From the NCBI RefSeq assembly GCF_002797895.1, contig NZ_PGES01000001.1, forward strand, positions 4,154,001 through 4,218,000: 64,000 nucleotides of DNA, written 5' to 3'. Under the pieces are notes generated by a model. That model was not told the origin of the DNA. It did not search any database and saw nothing but the letters and a program-made list of their open reading frames with translations. A program made the translations under genes and the position numbers. Origin of the DNA: Janthinobacterium sp. 67. GTDB lineage: Bacteria; Pseudomonadota; Gammaproteobacteria; Burkholderiales; Burkholderiaceae_D. Positions 17,196 through 25,175 of this stretch are shown piece by piece (the stretch's first letter is position 1; each line of letters begins with the position of its first letter).

Positions 17196-18613
17196 TTTTT
17201 TGCTACTCCATGGTGATGTAAAAGGTCGAGAACGGCGCGGTTGTCGATGCGCAGGCACAGTGCCAAAGGCAGCAGGCACGCGCTAGCCGCCAGCGCAAAG
17301 CACCAGTGGAACACCTGCGCCGCGCGCAGATGCTGGGCGGGGTCGTCCAGCGATGCGATGCCCTGGGCCGCCAGCAAGCCATTGAGCAGTACGCTGAGCA
17401 GCGCGACACCGAGGCAAAAGCCCAGCTGGCGGTTGATATTCCACACGGCGCTGGCCTGGCTCAACTGCGCGTCCTGTGTGCGCAAGAAGGCCGTGCTTTG
17501 CGCCGTGCTGCTGCACAAGCCGCCGCCAAAGCCCATCACGGCATACGCGCCGGCAAGCCAGAACAGCTGGTCGGCCGCATTCACGCACAGCAGCATCAGC
17601 ATGCCCGCCGCCTGCAGCAGGGCGCCAGCGATGAACAGCGGCTGCGGACCCACGCGGCGGTAGCTTTTGCCGGTCAGTGAAATGGCCGCAAACGAGGCCA
17701 GCGCCCACGGCAGCATCAGCGCGCCCGCCGTCGACGCCGACATGCCCAGCACGCCCTGCAGGTACAGCATGGCCAGCAGGCTCACGCCCATGAAGACGCC
17801 CGGCACCAGCAGATACATCAGCATGGCGATGCGCAGCAGCGGCTCACTGGCCAGGCGCAGGTTGAGCAGCGGCGTCGATTTGCGCAGGGCGCCGCGCACG
17901 TAGCCCCAGGCGCAGGCGGCGCCCAGCGCCAGCACGCCAGCGCCGGCCAGCAGCTCGTCCGGCGTGCCCAGCATGGTCAAGCCCAGCAACAGCAGCAAAA
18001 TCGCCGTGCTGCCGGCCAGCAGGCCGCTCACGTCGAGACGGGGAACGGCCCCGCGCGGCGGGTCGGGACGCAGCCAGCAGGCGGCCAGCAGCAGCGCCAG
18101 CGCGGCAAACGGCACGTTCAAATAAAAGATCCAGCGCCACGACAGGCTGTCGACGATAACGCCGCCCAGCGCGGGCGACAGGGCCGGCGCCAGCAAGCCC
18201 ACCAGCATGATGACGGACGACAGGCCGGGGCGCTCGGCAGGCTGGTACAGCTGGTAGGTCATGCTTTGCCCCAGCGGAATGAGCAAGCCGCCGCCCAGGC
18301 CCTGCACGCAGCGCCAGGCGATCAGCGCCTCGATCGACGGCGCCAGGCCGGCGCCGATGCTGGCGCATAAAAAAGTTAGCAACGATGCCATGAACACGGT
18401 TTTGCTGCCATAATAGGCAGCCAGCCAGGCGCTGGCCGGGATGACGATGGTCAGGCCGAGGATGTAGGCGGTGCTGATCCAGGCCAGCTGCGCCACCGAA
18501 GCGTGCAGGGCATGGCCGATGTCGGGGTAGGCGACGCTGGTGATGAACATGTTGATCAGGTCGACGAAAAACCCCAGCAGATAGATGGCCGCGACTTTTT
18601 TGCGATAGTCCAT
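17192..18613 (-). CDS. DHA2-type MFS drug transporter (EmrB/QacA-like)
   Basis: A 473-residue carrier with about 14 hydrophobic segments. Typical DHA2 motifs are present: SVAYPDIGHAL near residue 28, GGGLLIPLGQSM near 110, and LSPALGGVIVDSLSWRWIFYLNVPF (motif C and following) near 145-168. It probably exports drugs or aromatic compounds by proton antiport. It is divergent from a LysR gene at 18739, the likely regulator, and overlaps the NTF2-like gene downstream by four bases. Confidence 0.9.
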   Translation of the reverse strand: MDYRKKVAAIYLLGFFVDLINMFITSVAYPDIGHALHASVAQLAWISTAYILGLTIVIPASAWLAAYYGSKTVFMASLLTFLCASIGAGLAPSIEALIAWRCVQGLGGGLLIPLGQSMTYQLYQPAERPGLSSVIMLVGLLAPALSPALGGVIVDSLSWRWIFYLNVPFAALALLLAACWLRPDPPRGAVPRLDVSGLLAGSTAILLLLLGLTMLGTPDELLAGAGVLALGAACAWGYVRGALRKSTPLLNLRLASEPLLRIAMLMYLLVPGVFMGVSLLAMLYLQGVLGMSASTAGALMLPWALASFAAISLTGKSYRRVGPQPLFIAGALLQAAGMLMLLCVNAADQLFWLAGAYAVMGFGGGLCSSTAQSTAFLRTQDAQLSQASAVWNINRQLGFCLGVALLSVLLNGLLAAQGIASLDDPAQHLRAAQVFHWCFALAASACLLPLALCLRIDNRAVLDLLHHHGVAKK

Positions 18614-18738
18614 GGTGCTCCGAATGGCAAACGGCCAGCTTAAGCTTGCATCGCCATTTGCGTAACGGGCCAGCCCCGATTACACTGTCAAAGAAATTTT
18701 GACAAATCTCGAAACCCGCATGTTTACTCATCCTTACC

Positions 18739-19641
18739 ATGATCAGTCTTGACCGCCTGGGTATTTTCATCGCCATCGTCGACGCCGGTTCGCTGACGGC
18801 GGCCGCCGCCGTGCTGGGCCAGAGCAAGGCCGTCGTCAGCTTTAATTTGAAACAGCTGGAAGCGGAGCTGGGCGTGTCGCTGCTCACGCGCAGCACGCGC
18901 AGCCTGGCGCTGACCGACGTGGGGCGACGCTTTTATGAAGACTGCCAGCGCGTGCTCAGCGAAGCGCAGGGCGCCATCGAAACGGCGCGCCAGGGCCACC
19001 AGGGCTTGCGCGGCACCCTGCGCCTGACCACCACCGTCGAATACGGCAGCCGCACGGTGATTCCCGCGCTGATCGCCTTTGCCGCCGCCCACCCGCAGCT
19101 GCAGATCCAGCACTCGTCGTCATCCTCGCATGAAGACCTGATCTCGGGCCGCTACGACCTGGCCATCCGCATGGGTTCCCTCAACGATTCGAGCTACCGC
19201 GCCGCGCTGATCGAACCGTACGCGATCTGGCCCGTCGCCTCGCCCGCCTACCTGGCCAGCCTGCCTGCCAAGGGCGTCGCCAGCCTGGACGACTTGCAGC
19301 GCGCGCGCTGGCTGGCGCACAGCCGCCTGGCCGCGCCCTTGCGCTGGGACGTGCAGACACAAGACGGCCCCGCCGCCTTCACGGCGCAGGACGACGCGGC
19401 CATCCATTCCGACTCCGCCTCGGCCCTGCTGGGCTTTGCCCTGGGCGGCTGCGGCGTGGCCTTGCTGCCGCAATGGCAGGTGGAGGCGGAAGTGCGCGCG
19501 GGACGCCTGCGCCGCCTGCTGCCCGACGTCGTCTTCCCGCAGCAGGGCGTGTATGCCGTGTATCCGAACACCCAGCATATCGCGGAAAAAGTGCGCGCCT
19601 TTATCGATTTTTTGCGCGCCTTCGTGGGCACGCCGGAATGA
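18739..19641 (+). CDS. LysR-family transcriptional regulator
   Basis: A 300-residue LTTR. The HTH lies at residues about 15-40 (GSLTAAAAVLGQSKAVVSFNLKQLEAEL), followed by the effector-binding domain of the CrgA/AaeR type, which often responds to aromatic compounds. It is divergent from the DHA2 carrier with 125 bases between starts. Carrier and NTF2-like protein together are the likely regulon. Confidence 0.92.
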   Translation: MISLDRLGIFIAIVDAGSLTAAAAVLGQSKAVVSFNLKQLEAELGVSLLTRSTRSLALTDVGRRFYEDCQRVLSEAQGAIETARQGHQGLRGTLRLTTTVEYGSRTVIPALIAFAAAHPQLQIQHSSSSSHEDLISGRYDLAIRMGSLNDSSYRAALIEPYAIWPVASPAYLASLPAKGVASLDDLQRARWLAHSRLAAPLRWDVQTQDGPAAFTAQDDAAIHSDSASALLGFALGGCGVALLPQWQVEAEVRAGRLRRLLPDVVFPQQGVYAVYPNTQHIAEKVRAFIDFLRAFVGTPE

Positions 19642-19756
19642 GATTTCACGTCCTCAATATTTGACAAGGACAATGGTTTCCAAAGGGCAAACGAGCGCCC
19701 TTTTCGATTTGCACGGCCTACACTGACAGGACGTTGTTCACCGATTGGAGACCATC

Positions 19757-20572
19757 ATGGCACATACATTGGCAGCAGTTTTCGCCGTGCGCGATATGGC
19801 CGAGCGCGCCCGGCACGACCTGATCACGGCAGGCTTTCCCGGCGCCAGCATCCGCCTGCACGATGCGGGCACCGACGATACTTCCGCCACGGAAAACATC
19901 CGCCGCGACGACAGCGACGGCCTGCTCGACAGCGTCAAGCATTTCTTCACCGACCTGTTCGGCAGCCACGCCGACCGCCACATCTATGCGGAAGCCGTGC
20001 GGCGCGGGCATGTCGTGCTGACCCTGGAAGAGGCCAGCGACGCCGATATCCAGCGCGCCACCGACATCGTCGAACGCTACGCGCCGCTCGACATCGATGC
20101 GCATGCCGAGCACTGGCGCGCCGGCGGCTGGCAAGGCGCGCCGCAAGACGCCAGCGCCATGCGCCAGGGCGCCAGCATGCAGTCGGATACGTCATCGCAG
20201 CAGGGCAGCATGAACGAGGCGCCAGGGTCGCAGCAATTTGCCAGCGACATGGCCCCGCCGCCGTCCGGCGCGGGCGCCAACGTGCGCCGCTATCCCAGCG
20301 CCGACAACCTGCCCGGCACCAGCTACGACGACGAGCAGTACTACCGCAGCCACTGGAGCACCACCTATGTCGCCACGGGCGCGCGTTTCGAGGACTACGA
20401 TCCCGCCTACCGCTATGGCCATTCGATGGCGAATAGCGACAGCTACCGGGGCCGCCCGTGGGACGAAGTGGAAGCGGACCTGCGTTCCACGTGGGAGCAC
20501 ACGTATCCGCAATCGGCATGGGACAACTTCAAGGCGGCCATCAAACATGGCTGGGAACGCGTGACGTCCTGA
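19757..20572 (+). CDS. general-stress-type protein (17M-like N-terminal domain)
   Basis: A 271-residue protein from the ATG at 19757 (GGAG upstream). The first 110 residues (TLAAVFAVRDMAERARHDLI and HVVLTLEEASDADIQRATDI) look like the ferredoxin-like fold of general stress protein 17M. The rest is low-complexity, rich in Ser, Gln and Gly, and ends in an acidic/aromatic tail with WDEVEADLRSTWEHTYP and WDNFKAAIKHGWERV. That tail recurs in stress proteins of Burkholderiales. No enzymatic function is known. It is a single gene between convergent and divergent neighbours. Confidence 0.7.
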   Translation: MAHTLAAVFAVRDMAERARHDLITAGFPGASIRLHDAGTDDTSATENIRRDDSDGLLDSVKHFFTDLFGSHADRHIYAEAVRRGHVVLTLEEASDADIQRATDIVERYAPLDIDAHAEHWRAGGWQGAPQDASAMRQGASMQSDTSSQQGSMNEAPGSQQFASDMAPPPSGAGANVRRYPSADNLPGTSYDDEQYYRSHWSTTYVATGARFEDYDPAYRYGHSMANSDSYRGRPWDEVEADLRSTWEHTYPQSAWDNFKAAIKHGWERVTS

Positions 20573-20598
20573 CGCGCGAAGAGGGGGAGTGCTCCCTC

Positions 20599-21654
20599 TC
20601 AGCGCCCCTCGTGCGTGAGCTTGAGGAAGTGGTTCAGGATGTGGAAGTGGTCTTCGAAGAATTGCTCTTCCATGGCCGGCAGCGCGGCCACGGGCACCCA
20701 TTGCGCCAGCGCCGCATCGTCGGCCGCCGTCACGGCCGGCAGCTGGCGCGTCTTCAAGTCAAAGTAATGCGCATGCGTGATGGTGCGCCCGCGCTGGCTG
20801 CGGTCCGGGTGGTCGAATACGGCCACGCCGACCAGCGCCTCGACGAGGGTGGGCGCCAGCACGCCCAGCTGGGTTTCTTCCGCCAGCTCGCGCAAGGCGC
20901 CCTGCAGCAGGCGTTCGCGCGGTTCCAGGAAGCCGCCCGGCAGCGCCCACAAACCCTTGCCCGGATAGCCGCCGCGGCGCACGAGCAGCACGTGGCCGCC
21001 CGTCTGCACCAGCGCGTCGACGGTGGTGAAGATGGGCGGATACGGCGCCATCCGCCAGCGCGCTTTATAGGCTTCGATGGCGCGGTATTCCTGCACCAGC
21101 GGCGCGTACCACGGCAACAAGGTCCACGCTTTTACATACTGGCCGATGGCCGCCGGCAGCAGCTGGGCCACGGCGCTCAGCGACACGTCCACGTCTTCCG
21201 CCTCGAACAGCACGTTGCGAATCGCCGTCGCACCGATGGGCGCGCCCGCATCGATCTCGAGGTTGAATAACTGCCAGTGCGGGAAGTGGTGCAGGTAGTA
21301 ACTGGTGGCGTCCTTGAAGCAGGCCACCAGCATCACACGCTGCGCCTTCGGCACGGCGCCCGCCACGGCGCGCCGCACGGCGTCGGCCCACAGGCCGTCA
21401 TCGTAGTAATCGCGCACGGCCACGTAATGCACGCGCGCGCGCTGCGCCTCGGGTAAGGTCGCGGCAATCATGGCGGCCCGTTCCTGCCACGTAAACGGGT
21501 TCTTCGGACTGCGCGCATGGAAGGCCGAGCCGAGCACCACCACCACTTGCGCGGCCGTCGTCAGGGCCTTTTGCAGCAAGCCCGCATGGCCATTGTGAAA
21601 AGGCTGGAAGCGGCCGATCAGGATGGCCGCGTCGGCAGGATAGGATGGGGTCAT
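20599..21654 (-). CDS. nadM: bifunctional NMN adenylyltransferase/Nudix hydrolase
   Basis: A 351-residue fusion. Residues about 8-180 are a nucleotidyltransferase (IGRFQPFHNGHAGLLQKAL with the HxGH-type motif) that joins ATP and NMN to make NAD. Residues about 200-340 are a Nudix domain, with the box seen in GGFLEPRERLL followed by RELAEETQLGV, likely acting on ADP-ribose. Start and stop of nadE and this gene share ATGA, so the two are translationally coupled and form a NAD biosynthesis and recycling unit. Confidence 0.93.
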   Translation of the reverse strand: MTPSYPADAAILIGRFQPFHNGHAGLLQKALTTAAQVVVVLGSAFHARSPKNPFTWQERAAMIAATLPEAQRARVHYVAVRDYYDDGLWADAVRRAVAGAVPKAQRVMLVACFKDATSYYLHHFPHWQLFNLEIDAGAPIGATAIRNVLFEAEDVDVSLSAVAQLLPAAIGQYVKAWTLLPWYAPLVQEYRAIEAYKARWRMAPYPPIFTTVDALVQTGGHVLLVRRGGYPGKGLWALPGGFLEPRERLLQGALRELAEETQLGVLAPTLVEALVGVAVFDHPDRSQRGRTITHAHYFDLKTRQLPAVTAADDAALAQWVPVAALPAMEEQFFEDHFHILNHFLKLTHEGR

Positions 21655-23366
21655 GCGTCGTCTCCGGTGGGGTAGTGGGCGGCGATCGGCAATTGACGGC
21701 CGCTGCCAAAGGCGCGCGAACGCACGCGGATGATGGGCGCCGCCTGGCGCCGTTTGTATTCGTTGCGGGCGACCATGCCGAGGATGCGCGTCACCAGAAT
21801 CCGTCCCTCATCCGTCTCGCGCAGCTGGTCGACCAGGGTCAACGCCTGCGCGCTTTCGGCCGCCGGCAAACGGCGTCCCTCGATATGCCATTTGAGGACT
21901 TCATCGAGCACGGGATACGGCGGCAAACTATCCGTGTCGCGCTGGCCCGGCGCCAGTTCCGCCGACGGCGGTTTATCGAGCACGGCGACGGGGATCAGTT
22001 CGCGCCCAGCGCTGGCGTTGACGTGGCGCGACAGGGCGAACACCTCGGTTTTATACAGGTCGCCGATCAAGCCCAGGCCCCCATTCGTATCGCCGTACAG
22101 GGTGCAGTAGCCAACCGAGATTTCGCTCTTGTTGCCGGTGGTGAGCAGCAGGGCGCCGAACGCGTTCGAGTATTCCATCAGGATCGTGCCGCGCACGCGC
22201 GCCTGCAGGTTTTCCAGCGGCAGTCCCTGCAGCTTGCCATCGAAGGCCTGGGCGTAGCCGGTTTCATATTGCGCCACGATGTCGCGGATCGGATGCGTGT
22301 AGAGGGCGATGCCCAGGTTGGCGCACAGGGCGACGGAATCGGTGACGGAGCCGGCGCTGGAAAACACGGATGGCATGGTGATGCCCACGACGTTGTCGGC
22401 GCCCAGCGCTTCGACGGCCAGGGCCAGGGTCAGCGCCGAATCGATGCCGCCCGAGCAGCCGACGACGACTTGCGTAAAGCGGCAGCGGCGCGCGTAGTCG
22501 CGCAAACCGAGCACGATCTGGCGCCGCGCAAATTCCACGGCGGGGATGCCGTCCGGGTCGGGCACGGGAAACGCGGCACCGTCGGTACGCGTAAAACGGC
22601 CGTCGGCAAAGCGCAGCAATGGAAAATCCTCGACGAAGCGGGCCGCTTCAAATGCCACGCCGTCGGTCGGTGACATGGCGAACGAGGCGCCGTCGAACAC
22701 GAGCTGGTCCTGGCCGCCCACCTGGTTGACGAACAGCAGGGGCAGATTGACGCGCTTGCAGGCGGCGCCAAACACGGCGTGGCGCTGCGCGCGCTTGCCG
22801 ATGTCGGACGGGCTGGCGTTGATGCTGACGATCAGGTCGGGCCGCGCCGCGTGCAGGGCGTCGAAGGGGTTGACGGCGTAGGCGCGGCCGTCGTCATTCC
22901 AGCCATCCTCGCAAATCATGAAGCCGACCTTGCAGCCGGCGATAGTCAAGGTGCAGGCGCCGGCCGGACCCGGTTCGAAATGGCGGCCTTCGTCGAAGAT
23001 GCCGTAGGTGGGCAGCAGCTGCTTGTAGTATTCGGCCACGATGCGCCCGTCGCGCATCGCCAGCAAGGCGTTGTACAGGGGCTTGCCGACACCGGAGTTC
23101 GGCCGCGCCGTGCCGATGACGGTAACCAGTTGCGGCCAGCGCGTGGACGCCTGCAACACGGTATCGAGCGCCTGCTGCATGCCGCGCAGGAAGGCGGCGT
23201 CTTCGAACAGGTCGCCCGGGTAATACGCGCACAGCGACAGTTCGGGACAGACGAGCAGATCGGCGCCTTCCTCGCTGGCGCGCTGCATGCGCGCGACGAT
23301 GGCGGCGACATTGGCGTCGAAGTCGCCCACGGTGGGATTCATCTGGGCGAGGGCGATGGTCAGCAT
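21651..23366 (-). CDS. nadE: glutamine-dependent NAD+ synthase
   Basis: A 571-residue enzyme that amidates nicotinate adenine dinucleotide to NAD. The N-terminal nitrilase-like glutaminase carries the Glu-Lys-Cys triad (CPELSLCAYYPGD, EYYKQLLPTYG, and MICEDGW with Cys152). The C-terminal synthetase carries the pyrophosphate loop GCSGGIDSALTLALAVEALG near residue 305. The length matches bacterial two-domain NadE. It overlaps nadM-Nudix by four bases and is the first gene of the pair. Confidence 0.96.
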   Translation of the reverse strand: MLTIALAQMNPTVGDFDANVAAIVARMQRASEEGADLLVCPELSLCAYYPGDLFEDAAFLRGMQQALDTVLQASTRWPQLVTVIGTARPNSGVGKPLYNALLAMRDGRIVAEYYKQLLPTYGIFDEGRHFEPGPAGACTLTIAGCKVGFMICEDGWNDDGRAYAVNPFDALHAARPDLIVSINASPSDIGKRAQRHAVFGAACKRVNLPLLFVNQVGGQDQLVFDGASFAMSPTDGVAFEAARFVEDFPLLRFADGRFTRTDGAAFPVPDPDGIPAVEFARRQIVLGLRDYARRCRFTQVVVGCSGGIDSALTLALAVEALGADNVVGITMPSVFSSAGSVTDSVALCANLGIALYTHPIRDIVAQYETGYAQAFDGKLQGLPLENLQARVRGTILMEYSNAFGALLLTTGNKSEISVGYCTLYGDTNGGLGLIGDLYKTEVFALSRHVNASAGRELIPVAVLDKPPSAELAPGQRDTDSLPPYPVLDEVLKWHIEGRRLPAAESAQALTLVDQLRETDEGRILVTRILGMVARNEYKRRQAAPIIRVRSRAFGSGRQLPIAAHYPTGDDA

Positions 23367-23462
23367 GGTGATCCTTCAATCGGTTGCGCTTGAAACCACT
23401 ATCCTGCCTGAAAAGTTTTCCGAGCGTACTGATGCAATCGTGCAAGCCTGCCGCTGCGGGTA

Positions 23463-23975
23463 CTACAAAGTCTTGAGCCAGGCCCGCAAGCGCGTGCGCG
23501 CGTTCGCATATGGCGACGCCGTGTTGAACTGGATCATGCGTCCCATCGTGTAATGCGTGTACCAGGACTGGCCATACAATTGCGCGTCATCATGGCTTTC
23601 GACCAGCGCCAGCAACTGGTTTTTCGCCTGTTCCAGGCGCTGCAGCAAGTCGTCCATGCCCAGTTCAGCATAGTCGGCATAGAAGCGCTGCGCCAGTTTT
23701 CCCAGAGCGTTCCACGTGAAACCTTCGGCGGGAAAGGCAATGTCCTCGATGCGTTTGCCATCGCGCAGCTGCGCGTGCCAGTGCAAAACCAGCTCATTCC
23801 AGCCGACCAGATAGGCGAGCAGATCGCACACGCTCATGCGTGTGCCCGCCACTTGTCCTTCCAGCACGGGCTCCCGCGCCAGCGCCGGCGGCACGCGCGC
23901 CAGCTCCTGCGCCAGTTTCGCATACGTGCTGTTGATGGCGTCGAGCAGTTCCTGCTTGCTGTTGGGGACCGCCAT
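23463..23975 (-). CDS. ClbS/DfsB-family four-helix bundle protein
   Basis: A 170-residue protein with the DinB-like helical bundle of the ClbS/DfsB family: N-terminal SKQELLDAINSTYAKLAQEL, middle MSVCDLLAYLVGWNELVLHW, and C-terminal TMGRMIQFNTASPYANARTR. The founding member ClbS protects cells from the genotoxin colibactin, but most homologues have no known substrate. The ATG at 23975 overlaps the stop of the ArsR-rhodanese gene (TGATG), so it is the second gene of that operon. A parS-like site lies inside it at 23708-23723. Confidence 0.85.
   Translation of the reverse strand: MAVPNSKQELLDAINSTYAKLAQELARVPPALAREPVLEGQVAGTRMSVCDLLAYLVGWNELVLHWHAQLRDGKRIEDIAFPAEGFTWNALGKLAQRFYADYAELGMDDLLQRLEQAKNQLLALVESHDDAQLYGQSWYTHYTMGRMIQFNTASPYANARTRLRAWLKTL
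23708..23723. other. parS-like site (isolated, within coding sequence)
   Basis: CGTTCCACGTGAAACC contains the full 14-base core GTTNCACGTGAAAC of chromosomal parS; only the outer base on each side differs. It lies inside the ClbS-like gene, 40 kb from the group beside mnmG, so it is the least certain of the five. Confidence 0.6.
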
Positions 23976-24619
23976 CACGCCGCCTTGACGACAGGCAAGC
24001 CGGCCGCCTGCCAGTCGTCGTAGCCGCTGCCCAGACGGCGCGCCTGCAAGCCGTGCTGGCGCAGGGCCGCCACGGCCTGCACGGACAGCACGCAATACGG
24101 ACCGCGGCAGTAGGCGGCGATCTCTGCGTTCGCGGGCAATTCGCCGAGGCGGCGCTGCAAGTCATCAAACGGAATATTGAGCGCACCGGGCAAGTGGCCG
24201 GCGGCAAATTCCTGCGCGGGCCGCACGTCGAGCACGGTGATGCTGGCTTCGCGCATGCGCTCCTGCAGCTCGTCGCCCGTGATCGCCTCCACGTGATCGC
24301 CCCGGCCCAGCGCCTGCAACTCGCTGCGCTGATGCTGCGCATACACGTCCAGCGCGGCCAGCAATTGCACGATGGGGCCGCTGCCGAGCCGGTACAGCAC
24401 GCGCTTGCCGTCGCGCCGCGCCTGCACGAAACCGGCGCGCCGCAACTGCTGCAAATGCTGGGACGTGTTGGCCACGGACAGGCCCGTCAACTCCACCAGC
24501 TGCTCCACCGCGTACTCGCCATGCACGATCTGCTCGAGCAGGCGCAAACGCGGCGCGCTGCCTAAAACATGGGCAAAGCCGGCAGAACCGGTGAGGAATT
24601 CAATATCGGCATTTTTCAT
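23975..24619 (-). CDS. ArsR-type HTH regulator fused to rhodanese domain
   Basis: A 214-residue two-domain protein. Residues 1-95 are an ArsR winged HTH (LTGLSVANTSQHLQQLRRAG, wing GKRVLYRLG). Residues 110-212 are a rhodanese domain with an active-site loop CRGPYC (Cys171 and Cys176) that could take up or sense persulfide sulfur. The start at 24619 is chosen over one at 24655 because the latter would run through the operator palindrome. It is the first gene of an operon with the ClbS-like gene and divergent from DUF2938. It probably binds the palindrome at 24642-24669. Confidence 0.88.
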   Translation of the reverse strand: MKNADIEFLTGSAGFAHVLGSAPRLRLLEQIVHGEYAVEQLVELTGLSVANTSQHLQQLRRAGFVQARRDGKRVLYRLGSGPIVQLLAALDVYAQHQRSELQALGRGDHVEAITGDELQERMREASITVLDVRPAQEFAAGHLPGALNIPFDDLQRRLGELPANAEIAAYCRGPYCVLSVQAVAALRQHGLQARRLGSGYDDWQAAGLPVVKAA

Positions 24620-24641
24620 TGACACGATGCTAGCACCCTTA

Positions 24642-24669
24642 TAACATTCAATCAATCAATTGAATGTTA
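24642..24669. promoter_or_regulatory. perfect inverted repeat, likely ArsR operator
   Basis: TAACATTCAAT (24642-24652) is repeated exactly in reverse complement as ATTGAATGTTA (24659-24669) around six bases. It lies between the divergent ArsR-rhodanese and DUF2938 starts, where an autoregulating ArsR protein would bind and control both. Confidence 0.8.
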
Positions 24670-24678
24670 GGGGCGGCA

Positions 24679-25167
24679 ATGCAGATACTTTGGCTCGATG
24701 CGCTGGCGATCGGCGTGGGCGCGACGGCGGTGATGGATGTGTGGGCAGTGGCCTTGAAACGCTTCTGGTGCATCCCCTCGCTGAACTTTGCGATGGTGGG
24801 GCGCTGGCTCGGCCATCTGCCGCGCGGTACCTTCAGCCACGTCAACATCGCCCAGGCGGCGCCCGTACGCGATGAAGCCATCCTGGGCTGGACGGCCCAT
24901 TACCTGATCGGCGTGCTGTTTGCGGCCGTGCTGCTGGCGCTGGTGGGACAGGAGTGGGTGCAAGGGCCGACGTTCGCGCCGGCCCTGCTGGCGGGTGTGT
25001 TGAGCGTGGCCGCGCCATTTTGCATCTTGCAGCCGGGCATGGGTGCCGGCCTGGCCGCCAGCAAGACGCCGCACCCAAACGCCGCGCGCCTGCGCAGCCT
25101 GATGGCGCACACGGCGTTCGGCATCGGCCTGTACCTGGCGGCCCTGCTGTGGTCGACCGTGCGCTGA
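24679..25167 (+). CDS. DUF2938-family membrane protein
   Basis: A 162-residue integral membrane protein with four helices, matching DUF2938: GVGATAVMDVWAV near the start, IPSLNFAMVGRWLGHLPRG, and LQPGMGAGLAASKTPHPNAA. The start at 24679 follows AGGGGCGGC; an ATG at 24664 lies inside the operator. Families such as this often sit beside ArsR or rhodanese genes, suggesting sulfur or thiol stress, but no transport activity has been shown. Confidence 0.82.
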   Translation: MQILWLDALAIGVGATAVMDVWAVALKRFWCIPSLNFAMVGRWLGHLPRGTFSHVNIAQAAPVRDEAILGWTAHYLIGVLFAAVLLALVGQEWVQGPTFAPALLAGVLSVAAPFCILQPGMGAGLAASKTPHPNAARLRSLMAHTAFGIGLYLAALLWSTVR

Positions 25168-25175
25168 CTTGCCGA

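Noticed and set aside
20483..20496. GTTCCACGTGGGAG, a possible sixth parS site
   Set aside because: Two mismatches in the right arm of the symmetric core, and it lies in coding sequence; chance is a sufficient explanation. CTGCCACGTGGAAC near 52561 was rejected for the same reason.
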